Positions 1-9,396 of a stretch of DNA of 64,000 nt are shown here, one piece after another. Source of the stretch: Pseudomonas sp. LP_7_YM (lineage in GTDB: Bacteria > Pseudomonadota > Gammaproteobacteria > Pseudomonadales > Pseudomonadaceae); assembly GCF_004364435.1 (NCBI RefSeq), contig NZ_SOCT01000002.1, forward strand, positions 124,001 to 188,000. Direction: 5' to 3'. The notes under the pieces were generated by a model that was not told the DNA's origin, searched no databases, and saw nothing but the letters and a program-made list of their open reading frames with translations. Position numbers and translations under genes: made by a program. Numbering within the stretch: the stretch's first letter is position 1; each line of letters starts with the position of its first letter.

Positions 1-366
1 ACCATCTCCAAAGAACCGCTGGCGCCTGTTGTCGCCCGTGGCGATGACGAGTGGACCGCTATCGTTCGTTGGGTTGGCTACGCACTGCTGAACACCGAAG
101 AAGCCGGCATTACGTCCAAAAACGTCGAATCCGAAGCCAAATCCACCAAGAACCCCGACGTAGCGCGTTTGTTGGGTGCCGACGGTGACTACGGTCCGCA
201 GCTGAAACTGCCGAAGGACTGGGTCGTCAAGATCGTGGCTCAAGTAGGTAACTACGGCGAAATCTTCGAGAAGAACCTGGGTAAAGGCACTTCTCTGAAA
301 ATCGACCGTGGCCAGAATGCCCTGTGGACCAACGGCGGCATTCAATACGCGCCACCGGTGCGTTGA
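1..366 (+). CDS. aapJ: General L-amino acid ABC transporter periplasmic binding protein, C-terminal part
   Basis: The open frame enters at base 1 and ends at the TGA-proximal stop at 364-366, so only the last 121 residues are present. The visible part (RGDDEWTAIVRWVGYALLNTEEAGI, then LGADGDYGPQLKLPKDWVVKIV in shorter stretches) is typical of the AapJ/BztA solute-binding family, which delivers a broad range of L-amino acids to an inner-membrane permease. It is followed after 65 bp by two permease genes and an ATPase gene in the same direction, the standard aapJQMP order. Signal peptide and N-terminal lobe lie outside the window. Family assignment is firm; substrate range is inferred from the family. 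Confidence 0.93.
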   Translation, partial: TISKEPLAPVVARGDDEWTAIVRWVGYALLNTEEAGITSKNVESEAKSTKNPDVARLLGADGDYGPQLKLPKDWVVKIVAQVGNYGEIFEKNLGKGTSLKIDRGQNALWTNGGIQYAPPVR

Positions 367-431
367 TTGACCTGCGTCCGGCTGCCTGATCTGCAGCCGG
401 GCGCTTCGTTGTATTTCTTCTGGGGCACTCC

Positions 432-1613
432 ATGCAAAATCAAATCAGCGCACCCAAGCCGAGGCTAACCCTCAGCGATCCGAAAGTGCGTGCGTGGCTA
501 TTTCAGATAATCACGGTTATCGCAGTAGTCGCGATGGGTTGGTATCTGTTCGATAACACTCAAACCAACCTGCAACATCGGGGCATCACTTCAGGTTTCG
601 GCTTCCTTGAAAACAGTGCCGGTTTCGGCATCGCGCAGCACCTGATTCCCTTCAAGGAATCGGACTCGTACGCGCGGGTTTTCCTCATCGGCTTGCTCAA
701 CACGCTGCTGGTGACGTTCATCGGCGTGATTCTCGCGACCCTGCTCGGCTTCATCGTCGGCGTGGCGCGTCTGTCCAACAACTGGATCATCAACAAGCTG
801 GCGACGGTTTACGTCGAAGTGTTCCGTAACATTCCGCCGCTGCTGCAGATCCTGTTCTGGTATTTCGCTGTGTTCCTGACGTTACCGGGCCCACGGGCCG
901 CGCACGGGTTCATGGGGTCGTTCTTCGTCAGCAGTCGTGGCCTGAACATGCCGGCAGCCATCGCCACCGATGCCGCCTGGCCGTTCGTGATCAGCATCGT
1001 GCTGGCGATCGTCGCCATTGTGTTCATGACCCGATGGGCGAACAAGCGCTTCGAAGCCACAGGCGTTCCGTTCCACAAGTTCTGGGCCGGTCTTGCGCTG
1101 CTCATCATGATCCCGGCGCTGTGTGCGCTGACCTTTGGGGCGCCGGTGCATTGGGAATTGCCCGAGCTCAAGGGGTTTAACTTCGTCGGCGGTTGGGTGT
1201 TGATTCCCGAGCTTTTGGCCTTGACCCTGGCATTGACGGTCTACACCGCAGCGTTCATCGCCGAAATCGTGCGTTCGGGCATCAAGTCGGTCAGCCACGG
1301 CCAGACGGAAGCTGCGCGTTCGCTGGGCCTGCGTCCGGGACCGACCCTGCGCAAGGTCATCATCCCGCAAGCCTTGCGGGTGATCATTCCGCCGTTGACC
1401 AGCCAATACCTGAACCTGGCGAAGAACTCTTCACTGGCTGCCGGTATCGGTTATCCGGAAATGGTTTCGCTGTTCGCCGGCACCGTACTGAACCAGACCG
1501 GGCAGGCCATCGAAGTCATTGCCATCACCATGAGCGTGTACCTGGCGATCAGTATCAGCATTTCCCTGCTGATGAACGCGTACAACAAGCGCATTGCGCT
1601 GATCGAGCGGTGA
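432..1613 (+). CDS. aapQ: General L-amino acid ABC transporter permease AapQ
   Basis: This 393-residue protein is an inner-membrane permease of the HisM/GlnP-type polar amino acid uptake class. It is longer than simple HisM proteins because of the extra periplasmic and membrane segments typical of AapQ. The C-terminal half carries the EAA loop (HGQTEAARSLGL followed by RKVIIPQALRVIIPPL), which contacts the ATPase. Several hydrophobic spans are visible from about residue 17 onward. It lies 65 bp after aapJ and 10 bp before aapM, so cotranscription is very likely. It should pair with AapM as a heterodimer. Confidence 0.94.
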   Translation: MQNQISAPKPRLTLSDPKVRAWLFQIITVIAVVAMGWYLFDNTQTNLQHRGITSGFGFLENSAGFGIAQHLIPFKESDSYARVFLIGLLNTLLVTFIGVILATLLGFIVGVARLSNNWIINKLATVYVEVFRNIPPLLQILFWYFAVFLTLPGPRAAHGFMGSFFVSSRGLNMPAAIATDAAWPFVISIVLAIVAIVFMTRWANKRFEATGVPFHKFWAGLALLIMIPALCALTFGAPVHWELPELKGFNFVGGWVLIPELLALTLALTVYTAAFIAEIVRSGIKSVSHGQTEAARSLGLRPGPTLRKVIIPQALRVIIPPLTSQYLNLAKNSSLAAGIGYPEMVSLFAGTVLNQTGQAIEVIAITMSVYLAISISISLLMNAYNKRIALIER

Positions 1614-1623
1614 GGAAACGCGC

Positions 1624-2721
1624 ATGACATCTCATATCTTCAAACCCGATATGCCACCGCCGGGAAAAGTCTTCGGCCCCGTGGCATGGGTGCGCCAGAA
1701 CCTGTTCTCGAGCTGGATCAACACGCTGTTGACCCTGTTCGCGGTCTATCTGATCTGGCTGATCGTTCCGCCCCTGCTGGGCTGGTCGCTGTTCGACGCC
1801 AATTGGGTCGGCACCACGCGCGCTGATTGCACCAAAGCAGGGGCCTGCTGGGTGTTCATCGAGCAGCGCTTCGGTCAGTTCATGTACGGCTATTACCCAC
1901 AGGCACTGCGCTGGAGGGTCGACCTGACCGTATGGCTGGCGATCATCGGCGCCGCGCCTTTGTTCATCAAGGCCATGCCACGCAAGGCGATCTACGGCCT
2001 GAGCTTTCTGGTGATCTACCCGATTGTCGCCTTCTTCCTGCTCCACGGCGGGATTTTCGGTTTGACCGAAGTGGCGACCAGTCAATGGGGCGGTCTGATG
2101 CTGACGTTGGTCATCGCGACCGTAGGCATCGCCGGTGCGCTGCCGCTGGGCGTGGTTCTGGCGCTGGGGCGTCGTTCCGACATGCCGGCGATTCGCGTGC
2201 TCTGCGTGACCTTCATCGAGTTCTGGCGCGGCGTTCCGCTGATCACCGTGCTGTTCATGTCCTCGGTGATGCTGCCGCTGTTCCTGCCCGAAGGCATGAA
2301 TTTCGACAAACTGCTGCGCGCCCTGATCGGCGTGATCATGTTCCAGTCGGCCTACGTGGCCGAAGTGGTGCGTGGCGGCATGCAGGCCATTCCCAAGGGC
2401 CAGTACGAAGCGGCTGCGGCCATGGGCCTGGGTTACTGGCGCCGCATGGGCCTGGTGATTCTGCCGCAAGCCTTGAAGCTGGTGATTCCCGGCCTGGTGA
2501 ACACGGTGATTGCGTTGTTCAAGGACACCAGCCTTGTGATCATCATCGGCCTGTTCGATCTGCTCAATAGCGTCAAGCAAGCTGCCGCCGACCCCAACTG
2601 GCTCGGCATGGCGACCGAGGGTTACGTCTTTGCGGCCCTGGTGTTCTGGATCTTCTGTTTCGGCATGTCCCGCTACTCCATGCACCTGGAGCGTAAGTTG
2701 GACACAGGCCACAAGCGTTAG
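1624..2721 (+). CDS. aapM: General L-amino acid ABC transporter permease AapM
   Basis: The 365-residue product is the second permease of the Aap system. A long N-terminal region with two or three membrane spans and a large loop precedes the conserved BPD_transp_1 core. The EAA motif reads [18 protein letters not shown] and is followed by [14 protein letters not shown]. The C terminus ends in a short basic tail ([13 protein letters not shown]). It begins 10 bp after aapQ, and its stop codon is 10 bp before the ATPase start. Length and order match the family. Confidence 0.94.
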   Translation: MTSHIFKPDMPPPGKVFGPVAWVRQNLFSSWINTLLTLFAVYLIWLIVPPLLGWSLFDANWVGTTRADCTKAGACWVFIEQRFGQFMYGYYPQALRWRVDLTVWLAIIGAAPLFIKAMPRKAIYGLSFLVIYPIVAFFLLHGGIFGLTEVATSQWGGLMLTLVIATVGIAGALPLGVVLALGRRSDMPAIRVLCVTFIEFWRGVPLITVLFMSSVMLPLFLPEGMNFDKLLRALIGVIMFQSAYVAEVVRGGMQAIPKGQYEAAAAMGLGYWRRMGLVILPQALKLVIPGLVNTVIALFKDTSLVIIIGLFDLLNSVKQAAADPNWLGMATEGYVFAALVFWIFCFGMSRYSMHLERKLDTGHKR

Positions 2722-2731
2722 GAGTGTTGTG

Positions 2732-3496
2732 ATGATTGAAGCTGTCAGTAAACCGCTGGGCGCCGAAGGCATGATCCGCATGGAGGGCGTACACAAGTGG
2801 TACGGCCAGTTCCACGTGTTGAAAGACATCAACCTGAACGTGCGTCAGGGCGAGCGTATCGTGCTGTGCGGCCCGTCGGGTTCGGGCAAGTCGACCACCA
2901 TCCGCTGCCTCAACCGCCTGGAAGAGCATCAGCAGGGTCGCATCATCGTCGATGGCACCGAGCTGACGTCGGATTTGAAGCAGATCGAAACCATCCGTCG
3001 TGAAGTCGGCATGGTGTTCCAGCACTTCAACCTGTTTCCGCACCTGACCATCCTGCAGAACTGCACGCTGGCGCCGATGTGGGTGCGCAAGATGCCAAAG
3101 AAAAAGGCCGAAGAAATCGCCATGCACTACCTGGAGCGTGTACGTATTCCAGAGCAAGCGCATAAATACCCCGGACAATTGTCTGGCGGCCAGCAACAGC
3201 GTGTGGCCATCGCCCGCGCCCTGTGCATGAAGCCCAAAATCATGCTGTTCGACGAGCCTACCTCGGCCCTCGACCCGGAAATGGTCAAAGAGGTGCTCGA
3301 CACCATGGTCGGTCTGGCTGAAGAAGGCATGACCATGCTCTGCGTGACCCACGAAATGGGCTTCGCCCGTACCGTGGCCAACCGCGTGATCTTCATGGAC
3401 AAAGGCGAGATCGTCGAACAGGCCGCGCCCAACGACTTCTTCGACAACCCGCAAAGCGACCGCACCCGATTGTTCCTCAGTCAGATCCTGCACTGA
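2732..3496 (+). CDS. aapP: General L-amino acid ABC transporter ATPase AapP
   Basis: This 254-residue ATPase energises the AapQM permease. Walker A is GPSGSGKST at residues 47-55, the signature is [15 protein letters not shown], and Walker B is [12 protein letters not shown], followed by the switch histidine in VTHEMGF. I chose the ATG at 2732 because GGAG at 2721-2724 sits 7 bp upstream; a longer reading would run back into aapM. Among polar amino-acid importers the closest family is AapP/GlnQ. It is the last gene of the unit, with a strong terminator 23 bp after the stop. Confidence 0.95.
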   Translation: MIEAVSKPLGAEGMIRMEGVHKWYGQFHVLKDINLNVRQGERIVLCGPSGSGKSTTIRCLNRLEEHQQGRIIVDGTELTSDLKQIETIRREVGMVFQHFNLFPHLTILQNCTLAPMWVRKMPKKKAEEIAMHYLERVRIPEQAHKYPGQLSGGQQQRVAIARALCMKPKIMLFDEPTSALDPEMVKEVLDTMVGLAEEGMTMLCVTHEMGFARTVANRVIFMDKGEIVEQAAPNDFFDNPQSDRTRLFLSQILH

Positions 3497-3518
3497 TCCG
3501 TTCGCTGCTTCATTAAAG

Positions 3519-3545
3519 AACCCGGGCCGCGTGTCCGGGTTTTTT
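3519..3545 (+). terminator. Rho-independent terminator of the aap operon
   Basis: A 7-bp stem AACCCGG / CCGGGTT closes a nine-base loop and runs directly into six T residues (3540-3545). It lies 23 bp after the aapP stop, with nothing else to terminate. Confidence 0.88.
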
Positions 3546-3809
3546 ATGCCTGACGGTACGACTGCTTTGCACGGGCGACCCACGGCTATAGGCGTGAGCT
3601 CGCTCATGAAGAGGGCATTACCGCTCACGCAGCTCCACCGCCTGAACGTCACTCTTCGTAGGCAAACTCATTTCCGCCGTTGGTCCCGTCCTTCGGACTT
3701 CTCGCTAAAACTGTACGCAATCCCCGCAAAACTTGTGTTCCCTGACGTTCTCCAACAGGATTGCATCTTTGCGCAATGCGCTGTTACATCCTGCCCCCAC
3801 GAGAATCCC

Positions 3810-5105
3810 ATGACGACCAAGGCGCCACCGGCGAGCGACACGCTACCCCATTCCCCGAAACATCACGAAATCGACGAATTGCTGATCGACGCAGAGGCTG
3901 ATGACGAGCAGGTTCAACAGCATCATCCGGTGCTGAGGAGGCCGTGGTTTTTGCTGCTCGGGCTGGTGCTGGTGGCTTTGAACCTGCGCCCGGCGCTTTC
4001 GAGCATGGCGCCGTTGCTCAGTGAAGTGTCGGCGAGCCTCGGGCTGTCCGCGGCCAGGGCAGGCCTACTGACGACACTGCCGGTGCTGTGCCTGGGGCTG
4101 TTCGCGCCTTTGGCGCCGGTGCTGGCGCGTCGGTTCGGCAGTGAGCGTGTGGTGTTGGGCATCCTGATGACCCTGACGTGCGGGATCCTGCTGCGCAGTT
4201 CGTTCGGCCAGGTGGGCTTGTTCGCGGGCAGCATTATGGCCGGAGCGAGCATCGGCATCATCGGTGTGCTGTTGCCGGGCATCGTCAAACGTGATTTTGC
4301 CAAACAGGCGGGCACCATGACTGGCGTCTACACCATGGCGCTGTGTCTGGGCGCGGCGGTGGCCGCAGGCTCGACCGTGCCGCTGAGTCAGCACTTTGAC
4401 GACAGCTGGGCCATTGGCCTGGGGTTCTGGATCGTTCCGGCGCTGCTCGCTGCCGTCTTCTGGTGGCCGCAGACACGTCAAAGTCACGGCCAGCATCAGG
4501 CTGCCTATCGGGTACGTGGGTTGCGCCGTGACCGTCTGGCCTGGCAAGTGACGGTCTATATGGGGCTGCAATCTTCGCTGGCCTACATCGTGTTTGGCTG
4601 GCTGCCGTCGATTCTTATCGGTCGAGGCCTGACACCAACCGAGGCGGGCCTGCTGCTGTCGGGCTCAATCATGGTGCAGTTGCTCAGCTCACTCGCCACG
4701 CCATGGCTGGCGACCCGTGGAAAGGATCAGCGTCTGGCGATTGTCCTGGTCATGGTGCTCACCCTGGGCGGTCTGTTCGGTTGCTTGTACGCGCCGGTGA
4801 GTCAGCTCTGGGGATGGGGCATCATGCTGGGTCTGGGGCAGGGCGGCACTTTCAGCCTGGCATTGACGTTGATCGTGCTGCGCTCACGCGACTCCCACGT
4901 TGCGGCCAATCTGTCGAGCATGGCCCAGGGCTTCGGTTACACGCTGGCTTCCCTTGGGCCGCTTGCGGTGGGTCTGGTGCATGACTGGACCGGAAGCTGG
5001 AACCCGGTAGGCTGGATTTTCGGCGTTATCGGCATCGCCGCCATCGTTGCAGGCCTGGGCGCCGGGCGTGCACTTTATGTGGGTGTGACCAGCGAGAAAG
5101 TGTGA
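3810..5105 (+). CDS. MFS transporter, CynX/NimT family
   Basis: The 431-residue protein has about 12 hydrophobic spans after a hydrophilic N-terminal tail of some 45 residues rich in His, Asp and Glu. The first span contains LVALNLRPALSSMAPLLSE, a hallmark of the CynX (cyanate) and NimT (2-nitroimidazole) branch of the major facilitator superfamily. No cyanase or other enzyme gene adjoins it, so the substrate cannot be inferred. The ATG at 3810 is preferred because a longer frame would begin inside the aap terminator. The spacer 3546-3809 shows no gene, repeat or clear promoter. The acidic tail is longer than usual for the family. Confidence 0.82.
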   Translation: MTTKAPPASDTLPHSPKHHEIDELLIDAEADDEQVQQHHPVLRRPWFLLLGLVLVALNLRPALSSMAPLLSEVSASLGLSAARAGLLTTLPVLCLGLFAPLAPVLARRFGSERVVLGILMTLTCGILLRSSFGQVGLFAGSIMAGASIGIIGVLLPGIVKRDFAKQAGTMTGVYTMALCLGAAVAAGSTVPLSQHFDDSWAIGLGFWIVPALLAAVFWWPQTRQSHGQHQAAYRVRGLRRDRLAWQVTVYMGLQSSLAYIVFGWLPSILIGRGLTPTEAGLLLSGSIMVQLLSSLATPWLATRGKDQRLAIVLVMVLTLGGLFGCLYAPVSQLWGWGIMLGLGQGGTFSLALTLIVLRSRDSHVAANLSSMAQGFGYTLASLGPLAVGLVHDWTGSWNPVGWIFGVIGIAAIVAGLGAGRALYVGVTSEKV

Positions 5106-5255
5106 CTCCGGCGATGGCGGAGCGGTGAACAACGACATTCAAGCGCGCCTCGTCTTTCGCGACCGCTTTTGTCTTTGGCGCTGGCGCGTCAGGCATTCGG
5201 TGTCAAAGGCGCGCTGCTGGGCTGGACGTCGGTTGTACGGGAAGGGTGAAGGCTT

Positions 5256-5286
5256 TTGAATCAGGCCGCTTACCCTCTGCTAGAAT
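5256..5286 (+). promoter_or_regulatory. Possible sigma-70 promoter for the GIY-YIG gene
   Basis: TTGAAT at 5256-5261 and TAGAAT at 5281-5286 are separated by 19 bp, longer than the preferred 17. The -10 match is good, and it lies 34 bp before the start codon. Confidence 0.4.
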
Positions 5287-5320
5287 CGCCGCTCTCATGC
5301 TTTCAAAACCGTGATGCCCT

Positions 5321-5620
5321 ATGAATGACACTGCCCTCGTCGCCACTGTGGCTGATGAAATCGTTACGCCAAAGCCCTGGTTTGTGTATCTGGTGCGTGC
5401 GGCGAACGGCTCGTTGTACTGCGGCATCAGCGATGACCCGCACAAGCGTTTCGCCAAGCACCAAAGCGGCAAGGGCGCGCGATTCTTCCATTCCAGTCCG
5501 GCGGTGGCATTGGTGTACGTGCAGACCCTTGAGAGCAAAGGGGCGGCATTGCGTCAGGAGCTGGCGATCAAGAAGCTCAGTAAGGCGGCCAAGGAACGGC
5601 TGGTCACGACCCAGCGATAG
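5321..5620 (+). CDS. GIY-YIG nuclease superfamily protein (UPF0213/YhbQ type)
   Basis: This 99-residue protein is a stand-alone GIY-YIG domain. The VYLVRA segment stands in for the GIY half, YCGISDD for the YIG half, and the conserved arginine follows in HKRFAKH. The family is found widely in bacteria as single-domain proteins; some members cleave DNA in vitro, but the cellular role is not settled. A short N-terminal extension of about 19 residues precedes the domain. Its 3' end overlaps the 3' end of the convergent lipoprotein gene by 17 bp. Confidence 0.85.
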   Translation: MNDTALVATVADEIVTPKPWFVYLVRAANGSLYCGISDDPHKRFAKHQSGKGARFFHSSPAVALVYVQTLESKGAALRQELAIKKLSKAAKERLVTTQR

Positions 5621-6563
5621 CCTGGTCCTCCACGTGATAAGAGAATGGCTGGCGTGCCTGATAGTCGAGGCGAACGATTGGTACCGTATTGCCATTGGCG
5701 GCGAGTTTCCTCTGAAAGTTTCGCGCCGCCTCCAACCCTTCTTCGCGTGAGGGCGCGTAGAGAAACACCGCCGGGATGTAGTCTTTCAAGGAGTAACCGT
5801 CATCCACGGTGGCCATGATCAGTTCATTCCAGATGAAGTCCAGTGACGGGTAAAGCGGGGCGATGGCAAGGGCGTTATTCCAGCCGGTCTGGCTGTCCAC
5901 GTTCCATGAGCACTGATTGTGGGTATCGCCTGCCTGCAGGTCGCCGGTGTACTCGACCCACTCTGCGACCGTTCTGATTCCGATGTCTTCACAAGACCCC
6001 CAGGCATAGGCGGCATTGCGGTGGGGTACGCCCGGCTGCGGATACACGGCTTGCGTAGTGGGCTTGCTGCCCTGACGACCACAGCCATTGTGGCGCATGT
6101 TGCCGCTTGTCGACGCGTCAAACGGATAGAGGCAGATCAATCCTGCGTCGTAGCCGGGCAGACCGTATCGTTCTCCCTCTTTGGCGTTGCGCAAAATAAA
6201 GCCCGACGGATTGAGCATCGTGCCGGGGTGCATGTCCTTGCGAATCCATGAAAAGGCAGCGCCACCCTGGGCAATCGCACCGGGGCTGGAGGTCCAGGGC
6301 AGGTAATCTCCATCTGATGTTGCCCTGATCAACAGCCCGCTGCAGTAGTAGTGGCCACGGGGGAGGTCGGTGCCAATCTCACGGCAGTCCTTCTGATCAT
6401 CGTTATAGAGTCGATTAAGGGAGGCCACGACCTCTTCTGGCGACTGTGCAATGTGCGAAGTCTGCAGAGCTGTCGCAATGCCCGGGGCATGTGGGGTTGA
6501 CGGGGCTGATGAGCAGCCCTGAAGTAACAGGCAAAACGCCAGATGGATGCAGATCATCTTCAT
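5604..6563 (-). CDS. Halovibrin HvnA-like lipoprotein
   Basis: The start at 6563 is favoured because AGGAG lies 9 nt upstream and the protein then begins with a compact lipoprotein signal (LLLQGC, lipidated Cys at residue 17). The 319-residue product has at least six cysteines after the signal, suggesting a disulfide-bonded exported domain. The stretch from about residue 44 ([17 protein letters not shown], then CSGLLIRAT and AAFSWIRKD) resembles proteins labelled halovibrin HvnA in pseudomonads. Vibrio fischeri halovibrins are secreted NAD glycohydrolases. Activity here is inferred only; Arg80 and Ser105 could be catalytic by analogy with ADP-ribosyltransferase-like folds. No immunity-type partner gene adjoins it. 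Confidence 0.6.
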   Translation of the reverse strand: MKMICIHLAFCLLLQGCSSAPSTPHAPGIATALQTSHIAQSPEEVVASLNRLYNDDQKDCREIGTDLPRGHYYCSGLLIRATSDGDYLPWTSSPGAIAQGGAAFSWIRKDMHPGTMLNPSGFILRNAKEGERYGLPGYDAGLICLYPFDASTSGNMRHNGCGRQGSKPTTQAVYPQPGVPHRNAAYAWGSCEDIGIRTVAEWVEYTGDLQAGDTHNQCSWNVDSQTGWNNALAIAPLYPSLDFIWNELIMATVDDGYSLKDYIPAVFLYAPSREEGLEAARNFQRKLAANGNTVPIVRLDYQARQPFSYHVEDQAIAGS

Positions 6564-6753
6564 GATGGGTGGCTCCTTCCATTGAAAAACCAAGCCTAGC
6601 CGGCCCAGCGTTTATATGGGTGTTACCGCGATAACGTGTTGCGATAAGACCGCCGGCCTTTATCGCGAGCCTCTGAATTGGCAGCGTCGTCACTCGACGC
6701 CCCTTCAAGGACCTTCTAGGCTGATCGCTTCCCGGACGAGGCTTCGAGCGCAA

Positions 6754-7686
6754 ATGTCAGCATTGATCCTGCATCACTACCCAACCTCCCCGTTCGCCGA
6801 AAAGGCGCGTCTGATGCTCGGTTTCAAAGGGCTTTCGTGGCGCTCGGTGGTTATCCCGTCGATCTTGCCAAAGCCCGACCTTACCGCACTCACTGGTGGG
6901 TACCGCAAGACGCCAGTGCTGCAGGTCGGCGCGGATATTTATTGCGACAGCGCGCTGATTGCTCGTCGTCTTGAGGCTGAAAAGTCCTCGCCATCCTTTT
7001 ATCCCGAAGGTCAGGAATTCACCTCCGCGGGCCTGGCGAGCTGGGCAGACTCGGTGCTGTTCCTGCATGCCGTCAGCCTGGTGTTTCAGCCGGCATCACT
7101 GGCGGTGCGTTTCGCCAAAGTACCGCCTGACGCGGCGAAAGCCTTCGTCGCTGACCGCTCGGCCTTCTTTGAAGGCGGCAGCGCAACGCGCCTGCCATTG
7201 GAGTTGGCGCAGCATCAATGGCCAACCTTAATGAGTCGTTTGCAGACCCAGTTGGAACGTAATGGCGACTTCCTGCTGGGCGTGCCGTCGATTGCCGACT
7301 TTTCGGCGGCACACACCTTGTGGTTTCTTAAACAGACGCCCGTCACCGCCCCCTATGTAGACGATTACCCAGCCGTGCTGGCGTGGTATCAGCGGCTCAG
7401 CGGTTTTGGTCATGGCGCTGCCAGCGAGCAGAGCTCCACCGAGGCGATTGAGATTGCGCGCAACGCCACGCCCGCGCCTCTTCCGGGCGAAGCTTTCAGC
7501 GACCCGAATGGATTCGCATTGGGGGAAAGGGTCGGTGTGTCGGCCGTGGACTACGGTGTGGACCCGGTAGAGGGCGAGCTGCTGTTCAACGGCCGCGAGG
7601 AAATCATCCTGCGTCGTGAGGATCCGCGCGCAGGCATCGTGCATGTGCACTTTCCGCGCTATGGCTTTCGGCTCGACAAGCGCTGA
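6754..7686 (+). CDS. Glutathione S-transferase family protein with C-terminal extension
   Basis: The first 80 residues are a thioredoxin-like GST N domain (ILHHYPTSPFAEKARLML, then the cis-Pro motif RKTPVLQVG and the glutathione-contact pair CDSALIARRLE). An all-helical C domain runs to about residue 220. A further 80 residues end in beta-rich sequence (GFALGERVGV, VEGELLFNGREEIILRRED) not found in ordinary GSTs of about 210 residues. The ATG at 6754 begins exactly at the fold; upstream codons give unrelated sequence. It is convergent with the glutaredoxin gene, only 1 bp apart. Substrate unknown. Confidence 0.8.
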   Translation: MSALILHHYPTSPFAEKARLMLGFKGLSWRSVVIPSILPKPDLTALTGGYRKTPVLQVGADIYCDSALIARRLEAEKSSPSFYPEGQEFTSAGLASWADSVLFLHAVSLVFQPASLAVRFAKVPPDAAKAFVADRSAFFEGGSATRLPLELAQHQWPTLMSRLQTQLERNGDFLLGVPSIADFSAAHTLWFLKQTPVTAPYVDDYPAVLAWYQRLSGFGHGAASEQSSTEAIEIARNATPAPLPGEAFSDPNGFALGERVGVSAVDYGVDPVEGELLFNGREEIILRREDPRAGIVHVHFPRYGFRLDKR

Positions 7687-7687
7687 G

Positions 7688-8038
7688 TTACTTCAGCGCT
7701 GCCAGGATCTCTTCTGGTGAGAACCCTCTGATCAATGTGCCGTTCACGTCGATCAGAGGGATGCCACGGCCACCCAGCGCCTCGTAGGCTGTGCGGCCTT
7801 CCTTGGACTTTTCGATGTCGAACTCGGTGTAGGGTATGCCCTTGCTGTCCAGAAAGCGCCGCGTCTGCTTGCAGTAGCCGCACCAGTCGGTGGCGTACAG
7901 CGTGACTTTCGCGTTCGCCTGAACCTGTGCCGACACAGCGGAGGAGGGATGGACGACGTTCTCGATCTTGCCCCAGTTCTGGTACACGACAACCACCAGC
8001 ATGATCAGCGCAAATTTCTTGAGAGTGCGTATCAGCAT
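7688..8038 (-). CDS. Membrane-anchored glutaredoxin family protein
   Basis: The 116-residue product begins with one membrane span (about residues 8-20), then a linker, then a glutaredoxin fold from about residue 44. The redox motif is CGYC at residues 53-56, preceded by Trp, and the cis-proline region reads GRGIPLIDVNG. The basic N terminus before the span suggests that it stays inside and the thiol domain faces the periplasm, though this orientation is inferred. It begins 5 bp after ndpA in the same direction, so the two are probably cotranscribed. The partner disulfide is unknown. Confidence 0.83.
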   Translation of the reverse strand: MLIRTLKKFALIMLVVVVYQNWGKIENVVHPSSAVSAQVQANAKVTLYATDWCGYCKQTRRFLDSKGIPYTEFDIEKSKEGRTAYEALGGRGIPLIDVNGTLIRGFSPEEILAALK

Positions 8039-8043
8039 GGCGA

Positions 8044-9045
8044 TCAGCGCCGCTTCAACTGGTCGGTCAATTGAGTCGGCAAGCCCTTAATGATCAGGGT
8101 GCCTTTTTCTTCGTCGTACTCGATCTTGTCGCCCAGCAAGTGCGCTTCGAAGCTGATCGACAAACCCTCGGCGCGACCGGTAAAACGTCGGAACTGGTTC
8201 AGCGTGCGCTTATCGGCAGGGATTTCCGGCGACAGGCCGTAATCCTTGTTGCGGATGTGCTCGTAGAACGCACGCGGGCGGTCTTCGTCAATCAGGCCGG
8301 AGAGTTCTTCCAGCGCGATGGGCTCACCCATCTTGCTCTGGCTGCTGGCGTAGTCGACAAGGGCCTTGGTTTTCTCGCGGGTGGACTCTTCAGGCAAGTC
8401 TTCGCTCTCGACGAAATCGCTGAAGGCTTTGAGCAGGGTGCGGGTTTCGCCGGGGCCGTCGACGCCTTCCTGGCAGCCGATGAAGTCACGGAAGTACTCG
8501 GACACCTTCTTTCCGTTCTTGCCTTTGATGAACGAGATGTACTGCTTGGATGCCTTGTTGTTCTGCCACTCGGAGATGTTGATCCGAGCGGCCAGATGCA
8601 GCTGGCCCAGGTCCAGATGCCGTGACGGTGTAACATCCAGCGCCTCATTGACCGCCACACCTTCGCTGTGATGCAGCAGGGCGATGGCCAGGTATTCGGT
8701 CATGCCCTGTTGGTAGTGGGCAAACAGTACGTGGCCGCCAACCGACAGGTTGGACTCCTCCATCAGCTTCTGCAGGTGCTCGACCGCGACGCGGCTGAAA
8801 GCGGTGAAGTCCTTGCTTTGGTCCACGTATTCCTTCAGCCAGCCGCTGAACGGGTGAGCGCCGGATTCGGGGTGGAACAAACCCCAGGCCTTGCCTTGTT
8901 TGGCGTTATAGCTCTCGTTGAGGTCGGCCAGCATGTTCTCGATGGCCTGGGACTCCGCGAGTTCGGAATCTCGGGCGTGAAGAACTGCGGGCGTACCGTC
9001 GGGTTTCTTCTCGATCAGGTGAACGATGGCATGACGAATCGGCAT
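8044..9045 (-). CDS. ndpA: Nucleoid-associated protein NdpA/YejK
   Basis: The 333-residue protein has the start [19 protein letters not shown] and the internal segments [20 protein letters not shown] and [21 protein letters not shown] that mark the YejK/NdpA 37-kDa nucleoid protein family. Members bind nucleoids and, in E. coli, interact with topoisomerases. I set the start at 9045 because homologues begin with this sequence; codons further upstream are not conserved-looking. It stands back to back with hupN, another nucleoid protein, a fixed pairing in Pseudomonas. Confidence 0.9.
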   Translation of the reverse strand: MPIRHAIVHLIEKKPDGTPAVLHARDSELAESQAIENMLADLNESYNAKQGKAWGLFHPESGAHPFSGWLKEYVDQSKDFTAFSRVAVEHLQKLMEESNLSVGGHVLFAHYQQGMTEYLAIALLHHSEGVAVNEALDVTPSRHLDLGQLHLAARINISEWQNNKASKQYISFIKGKNGKKVSEYFRDFIGCQEGVDGPGETRTLLKAFSDFVESEDLPEESTREKTKALVDYASSQSKMGEPIALEELSGLIDEDRPRAFYEHIRNKDYGLSPEIPADKRTLNQFRRFTGRAEGLSISFEAHLLGDKIEYDEEKGTLIIKGLPTQLTDQLKRR

Positions 9046-9396
9046 TGATTTCTCGGCTGCTGAAGTGGAACTGAACGGGTGCAAGCTTGGCCCGTGGAAA
9101 GTCGGCCAGTGTACCCCACACCGCCTTTGAGCGCGCTGGAGAGGCCTGAAACAGGGCTTCATACCCATTAATATGACTTTTTTGCGCCGCAATCGTAATA
9201 AAGCTGACCAAATGGGCAGTCAGGTGCGGATATTTGCCCGGCTCTGTGCTAGTTTTGCCCGGTCTTGCGCACCTGAACGCGCCAAGCATGCAGTTTGTGG
9301 GCGTTTGGCCGAACCAAAGGCCAATTTCAGTATCTACATTTCGCGTCTGTGCACACGCTGCAAACCATATGAATTTGATAGGGAAGGAACACCACC
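9046..9396. promoter_or_regulatory. Divergent ndpA / hupN control region
   Basis: This 351-bp spacer has no gene. It contains an inverted repeat TTGGCC-N8-GGCCAA at 9305-9324, about 70 bp before hupN, and a repeated TTTGCCCGG in the 9230-9265 region. I cannot place a convincing -35/-10 pair for either gene. The inverted repeat could be an operator or simply a stem in the hupN leader. Confidence 0.4.

Noticed and set aside
3531..3809. A longer N terminus for the MFS transporter
   Set aside because: It would start inside the aap terminator and adds residues without family similarity; the ATG at 3810 is used.
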